64,000 nucleotides of DNA, taken from positions 23,162,586 through 23,226,585 of the forward strand of contig OX940871.1 of assembly GCA_954871525.1 (NCBI GenBank), read 5' to 3'. The position numbers and the translations under genes were made by a program. Under the pieces are notes generated by a model that did no database searches, was not told the DNA's origin, and saw nothing but the letters and a program-made list of their open reading frames with translations. This document shows, one piece after another, positions 57,787-64,000 of this stretch. Numbering within the stretch: the first letter of the stretch is position 1; every line of letters begins with the position of its first letter. Origin of the DNA: Parietaria judaica (lineage: Eukaryota > Streptophyta > Magnoliopsida > Rosales > Urticaceae).

Positions 57787-60668
57787 ATGAGTGAAGACGC
57801 CGCAAGGAAACATTGTTCTCCTTTGGGAGAGGGGAATAACTCAGGCTTCAAGTGCAACTATTGCGGGCATGAAATAAAAGGTGGCGGTATAACTCGGATG
57901 AAGGCTCACTTATCGGGATACGATCCAAAAAAGAATACAAGGACATGTGACAAGATTTCGCCCGAAGCTCGCGAAGAAGTTCGAGGATCACTCGAGAGCT
58001 CACAAAAAAAGAATGAAAAGTGGATCAATCTTGAAAAGGATGTGGCAGATCACATCAGGTCAAATATTTTACCGCCTTCGACTGAGGAAGATATGGAGGA
58101 ACTCGAGAGAGAAATAGCCAGAGAAACCAAGATTGTACGTAGGCAGGCACAAGCTGCTCAATGGACGGAGGATCAATTAGCAAGTCGGAGAACCATCGGT
58201 TCTGGTGGTAGTACAGCTCCCTCGCACTACCGTTCAGAGTCTGCGAAGCAAAAAAAAAATTGATGCGTTGTTAGCACCAGAGAAGGAGGAAGCAATGGGC
58301 AAAGCAGCGGGCAAGTACTTTTACAACAAAAACATTATGTTCGCTCATGCTGATGACCATCATTATAAAAACATGATGCATGTTGCTCAAACAAGGATAG
58401 TATGAAGAAATTGTGGCGTGAATTCGGGGTTACCATCATGTCAGATGGCTGGACAGGCCCGAAAAATATGTCCATCCTCAACATCATGGCGTACTCTTGT
58501 GGAAAGACGATTTTCATTAAGTCGACGCGAGCGGTAAAGTAAAGAATTCATATTACCTATGCAAGGTGCTGAGTGAAGTGATTGAGGATGTCGGACCGCA
58601 CAACGTGGTCCAAGTCGTGACGGATAACGCTTTTAATTATGTTAAAGCGGGTAAAGAATTAATGCAAAAGTACAACCTGTACTGGACGCCGTGCACTGCC
58701 CATTGTATAGATTTGATCTTCGAGGATGTAGGCAAGAGGAAAATCATTGAAGAGCCAGTTACAGCTTGTAGGCTCATCACGAAGTTCATTTACAACCACG
58801 GCGTTGTATTGCAGCAGATGAAGGACGTATTCGGTCACGGTGAGATTATCCGGCCAGCGGCTATAAGGTTCGCAACGAACGACCTTTCGTTGAAGAGCTT
58901 AAGGGCCAAGAAGGCCTCACTCCGAACTATGTTAACATCTGAGTGGTGGGAGAGTTCCTCGTTTCGAAGGCTAAAAGAAGGTCGAGCAGTAGAGAAATTG
59001 TTGTTGAAACCAAAATTTTGGGATTCGGTTTACCTAGCCATATCCATCTTCCATCCGATGTACGTTGATTTACGCTACGTGGACGCAGAGGTATATCCGA
59101 CCCTCGGGATGGTGTATCGGCTATTCGAGGTAATGAAGCAAGAGATAAACCAGTTACAGGGAAAACAGTGGGTGATCGATATCATTGATGCCAGATGGCA
59201 AAAAAACTTAGATCATCCATTGTATACGGCCGCCCATTTTTTGAATCCAAGAAGCTATCGTGCAAATAACGATGGTTTACGATCGCCTTTTCCCTCATGG
59301 AAATGTTGAAACTCTCGCCGAAGAAGTAAGTTCCGCACTTAATATTATCAGGACTTGAATTAAATTGATTTTTTCTCGTTATTATAAAATACATTAACGT
59401 TACTATTTATCTGTTTACTGCAGGCCGTGCATTTTCGTGATGCTCAGGGTTCGTTGGGCCGGCGAGCAGTAGTAGCTGCTAGAAAAACTTTGGCGCCGGG
59501 TAAGCATAGATGATAAACCATGTGCCTGGAAATTGTTTACATTACTTGATTTAAGCATACTAATAAAGTATTTGAATTTTCAAATGAGTGGTGGAATGTA
59601 TTTCGAAAGGAATGCCCCATATTGTAGAAATTGGCGATGAGGATCTTGTCGCAACCCGCTCCTGCTTCTGCATGCGAGAGGAATTGGAGTAAATTTGCTT
59701 TGGTCCACACAAAGTTACGGAATCGTCTCGCTTATAGCACGTTGGAGAAGCTCGTTTTCGTTAGCTATAATCAGAAGCTAGCTTTACGGGACAAAATAGC
59801 TGAGCTTCAGGAGACTGAAAAAATTACAGATCTGTACGAATTCCTCCAACGCTCGATGGAGATGGCTGCAGCTGGGTGCGATGTAGAGGATGCAATAGTC
59901 GAGTGGATTCGACCAATTCACCTTGACGATGATGACGATAATCCTGATCCTAGAATTGCTAGGGAGGCTGAACACTACAGAATGGTTATCAGTTCTGTTC
60001 TAGAAGAGCACGGCCTAGGACCCCCACCCGATCGTTTTGATGCTGCCTCTAGGACCAGCGGTGGTTCTCGAACTTCTCGTCGAGCATCTCCTCCCCACAG
60101 CCCGTCGCACGATGGATGGGGTGGCGGAGGAGATGGGACTTCCGAGTTTGGTGGTTGGGGTGGCGGAGGAGGCGGTTCCCAGGAGGATGATGTTTACCGT
60201 CCGACCTATTATCATGACCCTACTCCCGGGGGATACATCCCGAATACTCGCTATGGGGATACACCAGCTCCCGGTGGCAACGTAGACTACGAGGGATGGG
60301 CTTCAAACAACTACTACGATGAATCCGATTCACGTGAATATGGATATTCATGTGACAACAATGTTGATGACTTGTCGTCACAATTTGAGACAATGTCATT
60401 TGGCAATAGTTATCAATCTAACTTTCCCGCTCCTCCTGCTCCTTCGAAAGATTTGATGGCACTTTGTGCTGAGAAAAATTGTTCGCCGGTTTGGGAAGGC
60501 AGTTTTCGGACCCATCCTATCTATCTTTCTCGCGGAGCATTTAGCGATCAGGCTACATATGACTACCATATGAACTATATCCTCTATTGCAAGAACACTG
60601 GACTAGAGTGGAGTTCGTATTTGCTAAGCCAGGGTATTTGGGATGCGGTCCGCCATCTTGTGAACTGA
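57787..60668 (+). pseudogene. hAT transposase gene with BED finger, DUF659 and hAT dimerisation region, disabled
   Basis: Order of parts: BED-type zinc finger (FKCNYCGHEIKGGGITRMKAH, residues 20-40 of the first frame), a basic coiled stretch, DUF659 (MSDGWTGPKNMSILN, then VVQVVTDNAFNYVKAGKELM and YWTPCTAHCIDL), the RNase H-like fold rest (EWWESSSFRRL, YPTLGMVYRLFEVM), and the C-terminal dimerisation region (ASACERNWSKFALVHTKLRNRL near 59655-59720). A Gly/Tyr-rich acidic tail follows to 60668. The enzyme would cut and paste the element. Breaks: frameshift in an A run at 58250-58259, breaks between 58390 and 58560, frameshift near 59275, and a stop near 59623. Likely introns are 59327-59413 and about 59501-59585. 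The last frame (59631-60668) is open for 345 residues. Confidence 0.87.
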
Positions 60669-61070
60669 GGTAGTATCGACTCTTTGTCTGTGTTTATGAT
60701 TGTATTTACGAGACTTGGTTTATTTATATTTTGTATGAGACTTAGTTTATGTTTGGTTATATTATTATGATGAGACTTGATTTGTGACTTGTGATATATT
60801 ATGTATGAGACTTATTTTCATATTTTGGTGAAATTAGTATTTTATATTATGTTTTTTAGTTTAAAATATGCATGAAAATATATTATAGGTTTTCCATCGA
60901 TAAATCCATCGATAACCGATTAATCATTCGATAAGTTTGATAAGTTTCGATAACGGCAAACGATAATTTTTATAGGTTTTCCATCGATAAATCCATCGGT
61001 AAACGGTTATTCCGTCGATAACGAAAAACGATTTTTTGACAAAAACGGTATTCAAATCCTTGATTAACAC

Positions 61071-61480
61071 GATGTGAATTTTATCACGTTTACAACTTAT
61101 TACATACTTGTCCAAGTATTTGAATTTCAAATGAAGAAGCTAAAACTAAGAAAACACAACAAAGAAAGAAAGAAAAATGAAAGAAAAAAGAAAAAAGAAA
61201 AAAATCTAAGAGAAATTAAATTACGTCTATATAAGGAGTGTAAGAAAGCAAAGATTATATAGATGGACTGATAGTCTTGTTACCGAAGATCTTTAAAATA
61301 TGATAATAGTGTTTGTATCTATAAAATATAAAATAAAATATTCGGCCCAATAAGATCACACTGGGTCTTGGATATTCACATTCAACTTTGAAAATCAGTA
61401 CTGAAGAGTTATTAAGACCGAATACCTTATAGATTTTTATTAATTAATTTTTTTAATATTTCAATGGGTTTAATTCTTCT
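61071..61480. other. AT-rich DNA, no gene seen
   Basis: A-rich stretch at 61135-61235; small frames are low-complexity. Confidence 0.4.
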
Positions 61481-62743
61481 GCCTCATGCCGAAGACCTTG
61501 TTGTACGCGCTGATATTCTTTTATTAGCATTCAATACATGATATTAGTGTGAAGCGAGTGACCTTAGAAGGATCTAGGTGAGGTATGCGAAGTTAGAAGG
61601 ACATTGGCGAGGTGACGACGACCCCATAGTATAGTTGGCGACGTCCTCACCAAAGCAAGCTCCTCGCACGACGACGACCTCCCTTTGACCTAGTCATCGA
61701 CAACGTCCTCGCCAAGGCAAGCTCCTCGTGTGACGACAACCTCTTTTCTTCGACGACGTCCACACCAATGCAAGCTAGACGACGATGACCTACCTTTAAA
61801 TAAGTCAATGCCAAGATCTCAAATTAGGAGCTCTCCCCGACAACGTGCAATGCTTCGTCAACGAGATTTGCCAAAGTATAATCTCACAACAACATCAAGT
61901 AACAAGACAAACCAAGTTCGTCAGGACACTAAGGGCACTTATATGTCTCCTTAGGTACCGGCATACGAGATCGCGGAACCTTTGAAGGACAGTAAGACAA
62001 CGGAAAAGCTAACTTGCCCGACAAGCTCCGCGTCAGGCAAGCTAGCGAATTTGGCTAGGGGAAATGGAGGAATATTCCATTATGATGCCTCCAAATCAAC
62101 AAGATTTCTTTATTTTTGTTAGGAACAAATCAAGGAGAATTGGTTGGCCTTGTTTCTAATAAATATGAAGCTCGTTATCCTCATTTTACACACATTCTCT
62201 CATAACAACTTCACTCTGCTCGACTTCTCTCCCTTTTTTCCCTCTACAAATTTGACACCCCCTGAGAGATGGGCACGCGCGGACCTCTCTAGACGTGGAC
62301 CTTGTTAGGGCGATCACCTTCGAGACTCGACCCGGACCTAGTTTCGGGCGAACCTCTTATTGTAAAATTCGTCATAGCTTGGAGTTAGCACTCACTTCAA
62401 ACCCAAGTTTCGGACGATCTTTTTCTCTTAAGCTCACCAATCCTTCAAGTCAGCGCTCGACCTAGGCTCAGTCCTAGGAGAACCCCTTTCTCCAAGGATT
62501 GCTAGTTCCTCAAGATAGTGGTCGTTCACGACTCAATTCTGGACGACCTCTCTCCTCTGAGGTTCCTCACCAACGACGGTTCAAACCCTCGTCAGAGACA
62601 CTCATCTCCTTATTTCACTAACCTTTAGGCTTGAACTATGTGATGACTTTATCCCGAAAGAGGGTATGTAAGCATTTTTCGCTCGACAGAGATCCGGCAT
62701 TATTTTCTCTTTTTTGCAGGTAATATTCACTAGCGAGACATCG
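61481..62743 (+). mobile_element. Probable LTR or LTR remnant, ends unresolved
   Basis: Composition rises in C and G; a TATA-like taataaatatgaagc (about 62156-62170) is followed by a CT-rich leader (62200-62250) and repeated gacgacctc-type words. This is the usual build of a plant Gypsy-type LTR. No TG/CA ends or target duplication could be fixed, and no retrotransposon genes are seen. Confidence 0.42.
61630..61800. repeat. Imperfect tandem repeat, unit about 60-68 bp
   Basis: The block gtcctcaccaaagcaagctcctcgcacgacgacgacctccctttgacc recurs near 61690 (gtcctcgccaaggcaagctcctcgtgtgacgac) and 61757 (gtccacaccaatgcaagctagacgacgatgacc). Confidence 0.65.
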
Positions 62744-63933
62744 TCGAGGACATGCAATAGTTATTTCAACCGCCGCTCCAGGGGTTCATGGAGGAGTTGA
62801 CTGCGGCTCAACCGCCGCTGGGGCTAGTTCCAGTCAACAACGTACTCATACGACCGGTACTCACCATAGTTCCCCTTCCCATAGCCCCTCACAATCACAT
62901 AGCGGCTGGGGTGGGGAGGAGGTGACTACCAGGGAGGATGGGGTGGCGGCCAGAGAGGTTGGGGAGGTGACACCCAGGGAGGATGGGGTGGCAGCCAGGG
63001 AGGATGGGGTGGCAGCCAGAGAGGTACAGGTGATTATTACTATTTTAATTTTACTGATTACATGTATATATGAATGTCAACTAATTTGTTTACAAAACAG
63101 GTGATACGTATCGAGGCGACCTGAACTACGATCCTGCCAACATGGGATACATTCCCGACCGACAGTATGGTGACCAACAATCTCCTCAACAGCAAGACGA
63201 CGCATCTTCTGCTTATGGATTCTACTTGGGCAGTGACTATCTATCTCAGAGCGAGAACCCCATCGACGAGCTGTCTGGGAACTTTGAGACGATGTCGATG
63301 GGTACTTCTGTGAGCACTCAATTTGCTACTCCGCACCCTGTGCTCGATAACGGAGTGTGGGCGCATCCCTAGTATCCATCTCATGGCGTGTTTACGGAGC
63401 AACACACATATGATTACCATGTGAGTAACTTTCGTATGCACTTCGAACCACATGGCTTGTTTTGGAGGACATATTGCAACATGCATTTGGAATCAAGTGG
63501 TGCCTCGGGTATTATGGAATCCCATAGGAGATCGTCGTACTTTTGAGGTTGGAGAAGTCGATTTGACTGTTAAGTATTATTTCTACTATCCACGCACTTC
63601 TTTCTATTATGTGTTTGAGTTTGAGATATTACTATATTAGATTTTGTATTTGATAGTTGAGACTTGTTAGACTATGTGTGTATGACATTATATATGTGTG
63701 TGTATGACATTATCTATGTTTTGTATTAGAGGTATGATATTATCAAAATATTTTATAAGTTTATAGTCGAAAAGTATGGAAAAGTATCGATAATCCGTCG
63801 ATAATCATCGAAAAGTATCGGTAATCGGTAAGCTACACTAGTATACGTTTTCCGTCGGTTAATCGGTAAGCTGTCGATTAATCCGTAGAAAACGGTAATC
63901 GGTTTATCGGTAACATCGGTAAGTTGAACCTTG
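62744..63933 (+). pseudogene. 3' end of a second hAT element, related to 56015-61062
   Basis: Contains remnants of the same Gly/Trp-rich transposase tail: a QQRTHTTGTHHSSPSHSPSQ-like stretch, a GGWGGSQ minisatellite (62915-63030), then NMGYIPDRQYGD, PIDELSGNFETMSMGT and HTYDYHV. These parallel GGYIPNTRYGD, VDDLSSQFETMSFGN and ATYDYHM of the first element. A CGATAA-rich subterminal region follows (63765-63915), ending in gaaccttg at 63933, the same terminus type. The 5' part is missing. Confidence 0.75.
62915..63030 (+). repeat. Minisatellite coding for Gly-Gly-Trp-Gly-Gly-Ser-Gln repeats
   Basis: The words agggaggatggggtggcagcc and variants recur four to five times with 24-30 bp spacing. In one frame they read GGWGGSQ-type heptads, an extension of the transposase tail. 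The upstream frame is off by one, so the stretch is no longer translated as such. Confidence 0.7.
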
Positions 63934-64000
63934 GTTATTTGTGCAATTATTTGAGTTCAGGTGGCATTTACACACACGTTGACGAAAGATAATTGCATGA
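63934..64000. other. Window end, no feature seen
   Basis: Short AT-rich flank of the second hAT relic. Confidence 0.4.

Larger units (their letters stand above)
56015..61062 (+). mobile_element. Full-length hAT transposon, 5048 bp, dead
   Basis: Ends caaggtttcgaaaa and (reverse complement) caaggatttgaata are imperfect inverted repeats. Flanks GTTAACAC (56007-56014) and ATTAACAC (61063-61070) agree at 7 of 8 positions, the hAT target size. The subterminal regions (56030-56200 and 60890-61035) are dense in CGAT, TCGATAA and related short motifs on both strands, as expected for transposase-binding clusters. Inside lies a broken transposase gene with a tandem array in front. Confidence 0.88.

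Overview
This is plant nuclear DNA, most likely from a dicot. It has spliced genes with GT-AG introns and long AT-rich stretches, and it is packed with plant transposable elements: Copia and Gypsy-like LTRs, hAT elements, Emigrant-type MITEs, a LINE relic and an endogenous pararetrovirus. The host genes are closest to Arabidopsis proteins, but the species cannot be fixed from the sequence.

Five host genes are supported. (1) The first exon of a REF6/JMJ12-like histone demethylase leaves the left edge (1-157, minus). (2) A single-exon F-box gene of the At5g39450 type lies at 21364-23166, minus. (3) A complete nine-exon AP endonuclease gene, APE1L type, lies at 28673-32872, minus (365 aa). (4) A complete eight-exon chloroplast HAD phosphatase gene, CBBY type, lies at 36658-39708, plus (323 aa). 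(5) A three-exon SABATH methyltransferase gene lies at 40356-47298, minus (350 aa); its second intron holds a whole Copia retrotransposon. The Arabidopsis counterparts of (4), (3) and (1) are, from memory, the neighbouring loci At3g48420, At3g48425 and At3g48430. The window therefore looks like an old conserved gene block, inflated by repeats and interrupted by the F-box gene.

Layout. 0-21 kb is repeats: LINE relic pieces, a solo LTR with a perfect target duplication (2873-4777), several hAT-type MITEs, a 700-bp unit in three tandem copies (8.85-11.9 kb), an Emigrant-like MITE, and a decayed pararetrovirus folded into a large inverted repeat between two TA microsatellites (13.3-16.6 kb). 21-23 kb is the F-box gene, and 23-28.6 kb is AT-rich and gene-poor. 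28.6-47.3 kb is the gene-dense part, with a GC-rich solo LTR (33629-35260) between the divergent APE1L and CBBY genes. 47.3-64 kb is again repeats: nested MITEs, a captured glycine-rich RNA-binding-protein fragment, a truncated LTR, a reverse-strand Copia relic, a full-length but dead hAT element (56015-61062) with a 160-bp tandem array in its leader, and a second hAT relic.

The host genes do not form an operon or a shared pathway. REF6 (histone demethylation) and APE1L (base excision repair, including DNA demethylation) are both linked to chromatin marks. CBBY protects Rubisco, and the SABATH enzyme methylates small carboxylic acids. Exon joins were worked out by hand from reading frame, splice sites and family knowledge. 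All three spliced genes close in frame with no internal stop.
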